From the NCBI RefSeq assembly GCF_018860155.1, contig NZ_JAHKNI010000005.1, positions 372,001 through 436,000 of the forward strand: 64,000 nt of DNA. Reading direction: 5' to 3'. Source of the DNA: Nocardia albiluteola (GTDB taxonomy: Bacteria; Actinomycetota; Actinomycetes; Mycobacteriales; Mycobacteriaceae). The notes under the pieces were generated by a model. The model made no database searches. It saw only the letters and a list, made by a program, of their open reading frames with translations, and was not told the DNA's origin. Shown piece after piece: positions 44,501-51,928 of this stretch (position 1 is the first letter of the stretch; the number at the start of each line of letters is the position of its first letter). The position numbers and the translations under genes were made by a program.

Positions 44501-45267
44501 AACCAGGAGTTGATGCGGGCCGCGCGCATCCGCTCGCCGTAGAGCGTGCGCGCATGCCGTTCCAGGACGCGCACCATCCGGGCCTCCTGCCCGAACCCCT
44601 TGACCACCCGCACCCCGGTGACGGTCTCCTCCACGTGCTGGGCCACATCGGCCGCCCGCTGCTGCGCCGACCAGGTCGCCGCGTGCAGCCGCGGCCGGAC
44701 CCGGTATACGACCAGGATCAGGGCGGGGACGGTGAGCAGCGAGACCAGCGCGAGCGGCGGCGACAGCACCAGCATGACAACCGCGGCCAGCACCGCCAGC
44801 AGCAGCTGCATGGCCGACATCGGCGCCATCGCCAGAAACCCCTGCACCATCTGCAGATCCGAGATGGACCGCGACACCACCTGCCCGGTCCGCACCCCGT
44901 CCTGGCCCCGCCCGTCGTACCGGTGCAGCGCCGTCAGCAGCGCCACCCGCACGTCGTGCTGCACATCCAGCGCCAGCTGCCCCGCCAGCCACCGCCGCCC
45001 GATAGAGGTCCCGAACCGCACGACCGCCAGCACCACCAACACCCCGGTGATGGCCGCGATGGCGTGCACATCGCCCACCCGCGCCCGATCGAGCGCCTGC
45101 TTGGCTGCGACCGGCACCGCCACCTCGGCCACCGCCCCCGCCACGAGTACGGCAATCACTCCGGACAGCAGCCCCGGCCGCGTGCAGCACGCCACCCACA
45201 GCCGCCGTAACCATCCGCCCTGGCCGGTCTCCTCCACGTTGCCCCCGCTCGCGCCGATCACCCTCAT
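41506..45267 (-). CDS. Double ABC exporter, Rv0194-like (TMD-NBD-TMD-NBD)
   Basis: The single 1253-residue chain contains two complete half-transporters. Half one has six helices (about residues 30-320) and an ATPase with GPAGSGKST, LSGGQRQR and Walker B ILILDDATS. Half two has helices (about 690-965) and an ATPase with GETGAGKST, LSAGQRQ and LLLLDEATA. The first ATPase has Asp where the catalytic Glu should be, so only one of the two composite sites should hydrolyse ATP well, as in many heterodimeric exporters. The layout and size match mycobacterial Rv0194, a multidrug efflux pump. The ATG at 45267 is used; a GTG directly before it is also open. Confidence 0.92.
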   Translation of the reverse strand: MRVIGASGGNVEETGQGGWLRRLWVACCTRPGLLSGVIAVLVAGAVAEVAVPVAAKQALDRARVGDVHAIAAITGVLVVLAVVRFGTSIGRRWLAGQLALDVQHDVRVALLTALHRYDGRGQDGVRTGQVVSRSISDLQMVQGFLAMAPMSAMQLLLAVLAAVVMLVLSPPLALVSLLTVPALILVVYRVRPRLHAATWSAQQRAADVAQHVEETVTGVRVVKGFGQEARMVRVLERHARTLYGERMRAARINSWFSPTVAAIPQLGMVAVIALGGAFALHGTIGVGTFLAFAAYVTMLAGSTRVVASVIVMAQLTRAAAERVFAVIDEAPDTVDPPSPQPVPEGPLGIEIDSLTFGFDPGRPVLHDFDLTVRPGETVAIIGPAGSGKSTLALLLPRFYSPDAGRITLRGANGEADIARVRAAELRAAIGVVFDEPFLYSDTVAANIALGHPDATAQQIRHAAEQAAAHEFITALPEGYDTVVGERGLTLSGGQRQRLALARALLADPRILILDDATSAVDAVTEAAIFDALPSDSGRTTVILAHRESTLAHADRVIRLPEPDREQVADLWPDTDQTPTAAIHPAAVTAGNGRGTIEMLPISAQPSTEGAAPQRLPAPGDTVALREPASIADSDIPPEIRDSLARLPAAAELPGGDIRELERPDPHFRLLRLLHPVRWLLAAVVTLLALDGAIGVAFPALTRYALDRGVSAHSGAALAGAALGALVLAGLSWLDESIGTMLSARGGERMLYGLRIRSYAHLQRLGLDFYERELSGRIMTRMTTDIDAMSTFLQTGLGTALIGVATAVGVLVALVICDAGLALVIFVALPPLIIATLVFRKISASAYSASRERVATVNADFQENIAGLRTTQAYRSEPHAQGRFTGYSDAYRHTRMRAQKAIAVYFGFIVAWADLAQAVVVYLGARDIAHGVTTAGTLVAFILYLGLLINPIVQLSQVFDGYQQARVGLKRIETLLRTPSSIEPDPPRERAAAAVRGAADVEFDTVHFRYPDAPAEALSGVRLHIPAGSSLALVGETGAGKSTIVKLLARLYDLPREDPAPHPTGAIMVDGADVRDYRLADYRARLGVVPQEAHLFTGDVASNIAFGRPTATPAQVERAADTVGALEMIAGLPGGMRQPVGEGGRGLSAGQRQLIALARAELVGPDLLLLDEATAVLDPVSEEKVLAASTAMTHGRTAVIVAHRLATAARADRIAVVADGRIAEIGTHAELVEAGGIYTRLWEAAGASEGIFST

Positions 45268-45559
45268 CACCCATCGACATTACCGACCGGAACCGACAAG
45301 TCCGGCCGGTCCGAAGCTCGCCCGACCGCCCGGCGGCGGCATCGGGTTCATGACACCGCCGAGAAATTCGAACCCGGGCGTTGTTCCGGTTCCCACCGAT
45401 CCGCCCCCGCGCGGTGCACCCTGCGCGAAATACAGCGCCGAACTCGACAGGGAACTCGGCGGCGCCGCGCGGTGAATGGTCACCCGCGTGCGGAAATGCC
45501 CGCCGGAGTCATGGCTGGATCCATGACTCCGACGAGCGGCTGTCGGCGGGGCAGAGTTG
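45268..45559. other. Intergenic region upstream of the double ABC exporter
   Basis: No convincing gene lies in these 292 bases. A TAATGT hexamer (minus strand, 45282-45277) six bases before a GTG could be the -10 element of a leaderless exporter transcript, but no matching -35 is seen. A 41-codon plus-strand frame (45350-45475, Pro-rich start, CAKYSAELDRELGG end) is weak because its third positions are less GC-rich than those of the neighbours. Confidence 0.4.
45505..45530 (-). terminator. Terminator hairpin after the membrane-protein gene
   Basis: A perfect 10-bp stem (GGAGTCATGG at 45505-45514 and CCATGACTCC at 45521-45530) with a six-base loop lies 30 bases beyond the stop of the minus-strand membrane-protein gene. 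Confidence 0.65.
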
Positions 45560-46192
45560 TCAGGCGTTCCAGCGGCGCAGGTGGGGCAGCGACAACAGGT
45601 GCAGGATCATCGTGAACGGAACGCCGAACACCGGGATCAGGCTCAGGGGCAGGGAGCCCATGGCGTTCGAATTCGCTCCGTGGGTGAGGAGTCCGATCGA
45701 GGAGTCCGTGTTGAGGATTCCCAGTGTGACCGCGTTGATCAGGTCGAATATGCCGAATGCGGTCCAGGCCACGAAGATCCAGCGGCGGCTGGTGCCGAGC
45801 ACGAAGGTGGCGACCAGCGGCGCGGTGAGCGCGACGATGACGTCGCCGATACCCGCGGGGAGCGCGAACGAGCGGGGCAGGGAGCCCATCACGCCCAGGA
45901 CCAGCAGGGTGAATCCGGCCACGCGCAGCATCTGGAGCTGAGTCAGCACCCGCAGATCGGCCTGCCGCGCCCAGGACCTGACGCGATCCGAGGTGAGCAA
46001 CAGCGCGAGAATCGCCAGAGGCGGTCCGGCGCTGAAGATTCCGAGCGCGATGGGCGGGCTGGACACCGGGCCGCGGAACACCCCGGCGGCGCTCAGGACG
46101 ATGGCAAGGGTCAGCCAGGCAGCGACCAGCGCGGAGAGCAGCGCCGGGGTGCGGCGGGCGGTCAGGGACGGGGCGACGAGGGATGCGGTCAT
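45560..46192 (-). CDS. Integral membrane protein, six helices, function unknown
   Basis: The 210-residue protein has about six membrane helices: residues roughly 18-38, 48-65, 88-108, 112-132, 137-160 and 185-203. A basic loop with DRVRSWARQADLRVLTQLQMLR follows the second helix. I do not recognise a characterised family. It is transcribed divergently from an HxlR regulator, with two matching operator-like repeats in the 82-bp gap, so it is almost certainly that regulator's target. The ATG at 46192 was used. There is no catalytic motif; a role as a small stress-related or transport membrane protein is a guess. Confidence 0.72.
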   Translation of the reverse strand: MTASLVAPSLTARRTPALLSALVAAWLTLAIVLSAAGVFRGPVSSPPIALGIFSAGPPLAILALLLTSDRVRSWARQADLRVLTQLQMLRVAGFTLLVLGVMGSLPRSFALPAGIGDVIVALTAPLVATFVLGTSRRWIFVAWTAFGIFDLINAVTLGILNTDSSIGLLTHGANSNAMGSLPLSLIPVFGVPFTMILHLLSLPHLRRWNA

Positions 46193-46205
46193 GGGAAGCC
46201 TCCGT

Positions 46206-46261
46206 AGTGACTTGCAATTTTAAAGTCACTCTGGAGTGGTAACTTTAAATATGCAAGTGAC
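46206..46261. promoter_or_regulatory. Twin HxlR-type operators in a divergent promoter
   Basis: Site one at 46206-46230 is an inverted repeat with arms AGTGACTT and AAGTCACT. Site two at 46239-46261 is a nearly identical element in the opposite orientation: it begins GTAACTTTAAA and ends GCAAGTGAC. The pair covers most of the gap between the membrane-protein start and the HxlR ribosome site, so one regulator could control both directions. Confidence 0.7.
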
Positions 46262-46274
46262 TTCAGGAGGTTCC

Positions 46275-46613
46275 ATGACGAAGAAACCGCGGTCGGAGTG
46301 TGCGATCGCCGGAACGCTCGACATCCTGGGCGACCGATGGTCGCTGCTGATCGTGCGCGACCTGCTGATCAGGGGCGAACTCCGCTACGGCGACTTCATG
46401 CTCGCCGGGGAGCAGATCCCCACCAACACCCTGGCCGACCGCCTCCGCAAACTCGAGGAGGCCGGCATCCTGACCCGCACCGCGTACCAGGACAACCCGC
46501 CCCGCTACTCCTACCGCCTGACCGACAAGGGGCGTGCCCTGGACTCGATACTGGACGCGATGGTGCAGTGGGGCCTGAGCCATATCCCCGGCACCCGCAG
46601 GCTCGACGCCTGA
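46275..46613 (+). CDS. HxlR family transcriptional regulator
   Basis: The 112-residue winged-helix protein has the HxlR signature: a cysteine near the start (SECAIAGTLDILGDRWSLLIVRDLL), then LADRLRKLEEAGILTRTAYQ and YRLTDKGRAL. HxlR proteins are dimers that often respond to electrophiles or oxidants through this cysteine. The start is the ATG at 46275 with a perfect AGGAGG four bases upstream; the open frame begins at 46236 inside an operator. It faces a membrane-protein gene and very likely represses both. Confidence 0.9.
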   Translation: MTKKPRSECAIAGTLDILGDRWSLLIVRDLLIRGELRYGDFMLAGEQIPTNTLADRLRKLEEAGILTRTAYQDNPPRYSYRLTDKGRALDSILDAMVQWGLSHIPGTRRLDA

Positions 46614-46632
46614 ATTGCCGGGTGCGGGAGTT

Positions 46633-47433
46633 CTAGAACTCGCGCTTGCGCAGGTACCACCAGGCGGCGAAGCCCGCGGCGGCGGTCCACAGGATCAGCA
46701 CCACCGCTGACGCGGCGCTGGGGGCGAAGAACGGGCTGCGGCTGAAGGATCCGACGGCGACCGCGCCGATGGTGGCCGAATCGGGAAGCAGCACAGCGAA
46801 ACCCGGGATTCCCACGCCCCTCGCGACGAGCCAGATCAGGGGTTCGGCGACGATACACCAGCCGATCACGGCCGTGACGGCAATGGCGGTGGAGCGAACC
46901 AGCAGGCCCAGGCTCGCACCGATCACGCCCCAGCACACCGCAGCGAGCAGCCCGCCGCCGAACGCGCCCACCAGCTGCGGCCCGAACTGGATCTTGTCCC
47001 GGCCCAGCGCGGCCAGGCCGAGTGCGGCGCCGATCTCCGCGGACAGCCCCAACAACAGCGAATAGGCAGCCGCCACACCGAGTTTCGCGCCGAACAACAC
47101 ATCGCGATCCGGAATGAACAGCGCGGTCAGCGGCATGCTTTCGTACCGGTACTCCGCACCGGTGCTCAGGGCTCCGGTCACCGCGGACGCCACGATGGCC
47201 ACCAGCAGCGCGAGATACAGCCCGACGGTCGCGGTTCCGGTGGCGATCTGCCCACTGGACTGCGGACCGCTGCCGACCTGGGCGCTCAGCAGCGTGGTAA
47301 CCAGGCCGATCACCCCGCAGACCGCTACGAGAACCCACCCCGATCGCCGGGTGCTGATCCGGCGGATCTCGGACCGTGCGGCCCGGCGCACGGGGACCGG
47401 CACGGTGGGGAGGGCGGGCATGGTGAGGTTCAT
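46633..47433 (-). CDS. ABC-2 type transporter permease
   Basis: The 266-residue protein has six predicted helices, starting after a basic cytoplasmic segment (RRAARSEIRRISTRRSGW). The fragment TGALSTGAEYRYESMPLTALFIPDRDVLFGAKL after helix 2 is typical of ABC-2 permeases of the lantibiotic-immunity or antibiotic-export type. Its start overlaps the stop of the ATPase gene by four bases. Together they should form an exporter, or a sensor of envelope-active compounds. The substrate cannot be inferred. Confidence 0.85.
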   Translation of the reverse strand: MNLTMPALPTVPVPVRRAARSEIRRISTRRSGWVLVAVCGVIGLVTTLLSAQVGSGPQSSGQIATGTATVGLYLALLVAIVASAVTGALSTGAEYRYESMPLTALFIPDRDVLFGAKLGVAAAYSLLLGLSAEIGAALGLAALGRDKIQFGPQLVGAFGGGLLAAVCWGVIGASLGLLVRSTAIAVTAVIGWCIVAEPLIWLVARGVGIPGFAVLLPDSATIGAVAVGSFSRSPFFAPSAASAVVLILWTAAAGFAAWWYLRKREF

Positions 47434-48374
47434 CGCGGCATCCCATACGACATCGGAGCGGTTCTGGTGGGCGCCGGGGTGGATCCGGTGAGCGCGGCCA
47501 GCACACGATCGGGGTGCACGGGTTCGGGGATCACCTCGGTCAGCCGCACCCGGGCCCGCCCGGCGGCGGATTCGATCTCGGAGCGGGTGGCCTCCGCGAT
47601 CGCCAGCCGCCCGTCCGAGCGCATCACCGCGTCGGTGAATCCCTCCGCGGCGAGCATGGTGGCCAGCGCGATCGGGCTCGACGCGGCGACCACCAGGCGG
47701 TCGGGGTGGCTGCGCCGCAGCGAGCGTGGACTGCCCTGATACACCACCGACCCCCGGCTCAGCACGATCAGGTTGTCGGCCACCGGCAGCACGGCCGACA
47801 GGCTTTGCGCCGTGAGCAGCGTGGCGCCGCCGCGGCGGGCGTGCCGGTGCAGGTGGTCGGACAGCCAGGCGCGTTCGGCGGCATCCAGCCCGGTGAGCGG
47901 ATCGTCGAGGATCAGGAACCGGGGATTGCCGAGCAGCGCTATCCCCAGCGCCAGCCTGGCCTGCATGCTCGGCGTCAGGGCCTGGGCCTTGGTGTCCGCG
48001 GCCGGGTCGAGGCGGGTGGTGGCCAGGACGGCGTCCACCTCGTCGTCGGGGATGCCCGCCGCCGCGGCATAGACACGCAGGTGCCAGCGGACGGTGCGCG
48101 CCGGATGCAGCCCGCGCGGCTGCAGCAGGGCGCCGAGCGAGCGGCCGCTGCCCGCCTCGGAGCCGGTGCCGCCGATCGACACCGTCCCGGAGGTGGGCCG
48201 GGCCTGTCCGAGCAGGATCTCCACAAGGGTGGATTTGCCCGATCCGGGCGGCCCGACCAGCGCGGCCGTGGTGCCGATCGGCACCGAGAAACCGACCCCG
48301 CGCAGCACTGTCACACCGTCGAATTCCTGGGTGAGCCCGGAGACGGAAAAGGCAAGCGGCCGTGCGGGACTCAT
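47430..48374 (-). CDS. ABC transporter ATPase with unusual signature motif
   Basis: The 314-residue ATPase has a sound Walker A (GPPGSGKST) and Q-loop (LLQPRGLHP). The signature reads LTPSMQARLAL instead of LSGGQ/LSSGM, Walker B is FLILDDPLTG with Asp in the catalytic Glu position, and the His-switch position reads LLTAQSLS. A C-terminal domain of about 90 residues resembles those of drug-export ATPases of the DrrA/CcmA type. The ATG at 48374 shares one base with the EcsC-like gene's stop. It is paired with the ABC-2 permease downstream. Whether it hydrolyses ATP efficiently is open, given three altered motifs. Confidence 0.85.
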   Translation of the reverse strand: MSPARPLAFSVSGLTQEFDGVTVLRGVGFSVPIGTTAALVGPPGSGKSTLVEILLGQARPTSGTVSIGGTGSEAGSGRSLGALLQPRGLHPARTVRWHLRVYAAAAGIPDDEVDAVLATTRLDPAADTKAQALTPSMQARLALGIALLGNPRFLILDDPLTGLDAAERAWLSDHLHRHARRGGATLLTAQSLSAVLPVADNLIVLSRGSVVYQGSPRSLRRSHPDRLVVAASSPIALATMLAAEGFTDAVMRSDGRLAIAEATRSEIESAAGRARVRLTEVIPEPVHPDRVLAALTGSTPAPTRTAPMSYGMPR

Positions 48375-49087
48375 TACTGTATCTTTCGATTGTCCAGGGC
48401 GGGCAGGGGATCCGCGTCGATGACCAGCGGCGTCGGCCACGCGAGCGGGGCCGGGCCGAATGCCCCGCGCGCGTTGGCGATCGTGCGCTTGCCGAGCGTG
48501 CGGTTGCCGAAACCGCCGATGGCCGCGCCGATTCCGGCGGGCAGGACCTTGCCGAACATCAGCGGGCTGCGCTCGGCCAGGAAGCGCAGCACGAACCGCT
48601 TCATCAGCGCATCGTTGAGGGCGGTGATGCCGGGGATGCGCCCGGCGAGCAGGGTGCCCCAGTTCTTCGCCGAATGCCCGACGTTCTTCTCCACGATCTG
48701 CATCCCGCTCTCACCGAGCACCACGGCCAGCACCAGCGCGCGGCGGCGCTCGGCGTCGTCGGGGGCGATGCCGTGCACGCTCGCCACGGCGAGGGTGAAC
48801 ACCGCCGAGGCCTCCAGGAAGAACATGGTCTCCGCGCTGACCGCGGCCAGGGAGGCGAGCGTGCCGATCGCGGGCACCGCGGCGGTGGCGCCGACCGCCG
48901 TACCGCTGCCGGTCACCGTGGTCAGGTACATCTTTTCGAGCCGCTCGACGATCTGGGCGGGTGATTCGCCGGGGTGGGAGCGCCGGAACCGGTCCACGTA
49001 CTTCGTGACCGCGGGCGCCTGCAGCCGCGCGCCGTCGTCCAGCAGCGATCGCACCGTCTTCTCCACACCGGTCTTGAATAGCGGCAC
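48374..49087 (-). CDS. EcsC family protein
   Basis: The 237-residue protein matches the EcsC family: LEKMYLTTVTGSGTAVGATAAVPAIGTLASLAAVSAETMFFLE, then ALVLAVVLGESG, with two hydrophobic, glycine-rich stretches that probably associate with membrane. EcsC is encoded next to the EcsAB ABC transporter in Bacillus, where its role remains unclear. Here too an ATPase and an ABC-2 permease gene follow directly (TAATG junction). It heads the three-gene unit. The ATG at 49087 is the clear start. Confidence 0.82.
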   Translation of the reverse strand: MPLFKTGVEKTVRSLLDDGARLQAPAVTKYVDRFRRSHPGESPAQIVERLEKMYLTTVTGSGTAVGATAAVPAIGTLASLAAVSAETMFFLEASAVFTLAVASVHGIAPDDAERRRALVLAVVLGESGMQIVEKNVGHSAKNWGTLLAGRIPGITALNDALMKRFVLRFLAERSPLMFGKVLPAGIGAAIGGFGNRTLGKRTIANARGAFGPAPLAWPTPLVIDADPLPALDNRKIQ

Positions 49088-49180
49088 TTTTCACCCCTCT
49101 CGTCCGGGCCGAGTGTAATGGTGCCCCGCGCGACGCCGCCGACCGTCGACGTTGTCGGTACCCGGGGCTACCGTAGGGCC

Positions 49181-50134
49181 ATGGGTGAGCTTGCGAGCGA
49201 ACCAACCGCATACCGCGTGTCCGGGCGGGACCGTCTGGAGCACGGCGTTTCCAGGGGATGCCGGGGGCTTCCCGATCCGCTGCTGCGGCCCTTCGTGCAC
49301 TCGTACAGCGGCTATCTGCTGTGTGGATTCGCACCGGGCATCCATGTCGGGATGCCCGCCACCACGCTCACCGTCATCATCACGATCGATGAGCCGATCG
49401 CGGTACCGGTGTCCTCACAGCCCGGCCAGCCCGGCGGCACCTGGGACGCCCTGGCCAGCGGCCTCACCATCCACCCGGCGACCATCGCGCACCGCGGCTA
49501 CCAGCACGGCATCCAGCTGGCCCTGACGCCGCTCGGCTCGCGGGCGCTGTTCGGCGCCCCCACCGCCGAACTGGGGTCCTGGCTGGTCGATCTGGGCGAT
49601 CTGCTCGGCCCGCGGGTGCGGGACATGCGCGAGCGGCTGGCGGCCACACCGAACTGGCCCGGGAGATTCGCGATACTCGACGAGGTGCTGCTGGGTGCGG
49701 TCCGGCAGGCGCAGATCGAGGCCGGGCTGGCCCAGGCGTGGCGCATGCTCACCGCGCCGGGCGCCCGGGTCGCCGAGGTGGCCGATGAGATCGGCTGGAG
49801 CAGAAGGCATCTCGCCGCGCGCTTCGGCGCCGAATTCGGCATCACGCCCAAGGATGCGGTGCGCCTGGCCCGTTTCGAGGCCTCGCATCGGCGGCTGCGC
49901 GTGGTCGCGACCTCTCCGCGGCCCGGCGCGACGCTCGCCGACGTGGCCGTCGCGAGCGGCTACTACGACCAGGCCCACATGGCCCGCGAGTGGCGCGAGA
50001 TGGCCGGGATGCCGCCCTCGCGCTGGCTGGCCCTCGAGGAGTTCCCATTCGTCCAAGATCTCGATCCCGAGCTGTTGGAAGGTGGCAGTCATGACAGAGA
50101 CAACCCAGACCAGCACGTCCGCAACAACTACTGA
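49181..50134 (+). CDS. AraC family transcriptional regulator
   Basis: The 317-residue protein has an N-terminal ligand-type domain (about residues 20-190) and a C-terminal AraC double helix-turn-helix (about 205-300): ARVAEVADEIGWSRRHLAARFGAEFGITPK, then LADVAVASGYYDQAHMAREWREMAGMPPSRW. It starts at ATG 49181 and overlaps the following VOC-protein gene by 44 bases, so the two are coupled. The VOC protein is its most likely functional partner. The inducer is unknown; regulators of this subgroup are often annotated beside glyoxalase-like proteins. Confidence 0.87.
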   Translation: MGELASEPTAYRVSGRDRLEHGVSRGCRGLPDPLLRPFVHSYSGYLLCGFAPGIHVGMPATTLTVIITIDEPIAVPVSSQPGQPGGTWDALASGLTIHPATIAHRGYQHGIQLALTPLGSRALFGAPTAELGSWLVDLGDLLGPRVRDMRERLAATPNWPGRFAILDEVLLGAVRQAQIEAGLAQAWRMLTAPGARVAEVADEIGWSRRHLAARFGAEFGITPKDAVRLARFEASHRRLRVVATSPRPGATLADVAVASGYYDQAHMAREWREMAGMPPSRWLALEEFPFVQDLDPELLEGGSHDRDNPDQHVRNNY

Positions 50135-50540
50135 GACGGCCCGGCAGCCGGGCGGCACGGTGGTATGGCCGGCATTCCGCTATCGCGATGCCGTCGCCGC
50201 GATCGACTTCCTCGAGCGCGCCTTCGGTTTCGTACAGCGCGTCCGCTATCCCGAGAGCGGTCCCGTCGTCGATCACGCCGAGCTCGCATTCCCGCGCGGC
50301 GGGGGCATCATGCTCGGCTCGGTGCGTGAGGATTCGGTGCTCGCGGGCCTGCCGCCGGGGACGGGCTCGGTCTACATCGTCATCGACGACCCGGACGCAC
50401 TCTACGAGCGTGCGAAGGCGGCCGGCGCCACCATCACCCGCGAGCTCTGCGATCAGGACTACGGTTCGCGTGAATTCAGCTGCCGCGACCCCGAGGGCGT
50501 GCACTGGAGCTTCGGGACGTACGCCGGAGCGCCTGCCTGA
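50091..50540 (+). CDS. VOC/glyoxalase-bleomycin-resistance family protein
   Basis: The 149-residue protein has one pair of beta-alpha-beta-beta-beta modules: WPAFRYRDAVAAIDFLERAFGFVQRVRYPE, DHAELAFPRGGGIMLG, then SVYIVIDDPDALYERAKAAGATITREL and the C-terminal YGSREFSCRDPEGVHWSFGTY. This is the PhnB-like branch of the vicinal-oxygen-chelate superfamily, which includes drug-binding proteins and metal-dependent enzymes. Possible metal ligands are His in DHAEL and Glu or His near the C-terminus. The start ATG lies inside the AraC gene, with GGAAGGTGG upstream. The substrate is unknown. Confidence 0.85.
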   Translation: MTETTQTSTSATTTETARQPGGTVVWPAFRYRDAVAAIDFLERAFGFVQRVRYPESGPVVDHAELAFPRGGGIMLGSVREDSVLAGLPPGTGSVYIVIDDPDALYERAKAAGATITRELCDQDYGSREFSCRDPEGVHWSFGTYAGAPA

Positions 50541-50625
50541 CCGGCATCGGCGAGAAGTTCGGTGCCCGGTGGGGTCCGCGCCGGGGCCGACGACGGTGTA
50601 AGTCCCCGCCGATTCGGTGGCGCCG

Positions 50626-51831
50626 CTATTCGGCGCGGTGGACCAGCCCGTCCTGGTCGATGTCGACCTGGTTGCCGGTGTGGAACCAGGTTCCGGTGAA
50701 ACGAGATTCGGTGGTCTGCGGATCGTTCCAGTAGCGGCGCGTGACATTCGGTCCGCGGCAGAGCAATTCGCCGTGACCCGAGCGGGCGCGGGGACCCCAC
50801 AGCGCCAATTCCGTGCCGCCGAAGGGGAGTCCGAGCAGATCGCGGTGGTGCGGTTCGCCGTTGTCGGCCAGGGCCAGGCCGATCCCGCTGGTCTCGGTCG
50901 CGCCCCATACCGACCACTGCCGGGCCAGCGGGAACACCTCGCGCAGCGCGGCGGCCACGACCTCGCAGGTGCTCGGATCGGTAGCGGCCAGTTCGGCGCG
51001 ATGCCCGGCGCTGCACACCTGCCGCACGCCGTCGGCGCGCAGCCCGGCCAGGTCCGGCAGCAGTCCGGCGAAGATGCGCGGCGTCGCGGAGATGGTGTCG
51101 ACGCGTTCGGCGACAATGGTTTCCGCGATCAGCGCCGGATCGCCGGCCAGCACCACCGTGCCGCCGACGGCGAAGGTCGGCAGCATCTGATCCACGCTGC
51201 CGCTGGCATGGGCCAGCGGCAGCAGCACCAGATTGCGCAGCCCGTCGGTGGGCAGGTCGAGCGCGCCCACCATCGAGCGCACCGCCGAGAGCAGATTCTC
51301 GTTGGTCAGCTCGACGCCCCGGGACACCGCGCCGCTGGTGTAGCACAGCAGCGCCATTTCGCTCAGGGACGCGCCGTCGTCGATGAAGGCGGCGCCGTCG
51401 GGTAGCTCGTTCGCGGCGTCCAGGACGAAATCCGCGGAGCTGTCGTGCAGCACCTGCGCGGCGAGCGCATCGGGCAGCCCGTCGGGCACCAGCACCGGCA
51501 CGGCGCCGGACAGCAGCGCACCCAGGAACGCCTGCACCCAGCGCGCACCGACGGGCATGCGTACCGCGACCCGGTCGCCGTAGCCGATGCCGTGGTCCTG
51601 CAGCCCGCCCGCGATCCGGGAGGCGCTGTGCCACAGCTGGCGATAGGTCAGTCGCGGCCCGCCGATCTCCACCACGGCCTCGCGGGTGGAGAACGCGTGC
51701 ACCTGCACGTCCAGGAGTTCGGTGAGCGCCGGATTGAGGTTGCCGTAGCGCAGCACGCCGTCGGCGCCGCGCGCAACGGGGTTGCCGCTCCACGGATTTC
51801 GCGTCTGCGGATATTCGACCAGCTGCGACAT
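50626..51831 (-). CDS. AMP-binding acyl-activating protein lacking the C-terminal domain
   Basis: The 401-residue protein is the large N-terminal domain of an adenylate-forming enzyme: LTYRQLWHSASRIAGGL, phosphate-loop position LLCYTSGAVSRGVELTNENL, A5 region SVWGATETSG and A7 GTWFHTGNQVDIDQDG. It stops right there, at HRAE, before the hinge and the roughly 110-residue C-terminal domain with the catalytic lysine. The phosphate loop is also altered: the usual SGTTGxPKG reads SGAVSRGVE. No C-terminal-domain sequence follows in any frame. It may be inactive, or bind acyl-AMP only. It lies 97 bases downstream of an enoyl-CoA hydratase gene on the same strand, suggesting a shared acyl-CoA pathway. 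ATG 51831 has GGAGGG upstream. Confidence 0.8.
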   Translation of the reverse strand: MSQLVEYPQTRNPWSGNPVARGADGVLRYGNLNPALTELLDVQVHAFSTREAVVEIGGPRLTYRQLWHSASRIAGGLQDHGIGYGDRVAVRMPVGARWVQAFLGALLSGAVPVLVPDGLPDALAAQVLHDSSADFVLDAANELPDGAAFIDDGASLSEMALLCYTSGAVSRGVELTNENLLSAVRSMVGALDLPTDGLRNLVLLPLAHASGSVDQMLPTFAVGGTVVLAGDPALIAETIVAERVDTISATPRIFAGLLPDLAGLRADGVRQVCSAGHRAELAATDPSTCEVVAAALREVFPLARQWSVWGATETSGIGLALADNGEPHHRDLLGLPFGGTELALWGPRARSGHGELLCRGPNVTRRYWNDPQTTESRFTGTWFHTGNQVDIDQDGLVHRAE

Positions 51832-51928
51832 CAGTCCCTCCGAGTGCCTCGATCCGGGCGGCACCAGTGACTATATGACGCACCTCACAGTCGTGGGCTG
51901 ATTGTCCGCAAACGTGTCCCCGTGGGAC

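Noticed and set aside
41600..45280. Minus-strand 1226-codon frame within the double ABC exporter
   Set aside because: It is an alternative frame of the exporter gene, rich in Arg/Gly/Ala with no transporter motifs.
45350..45475. 41-residue plus-strand frame with Pro-rich start
   Set aside because: No clear ribosome site and weaker third-position GC than real genes around it; could be a small protein but not supported.
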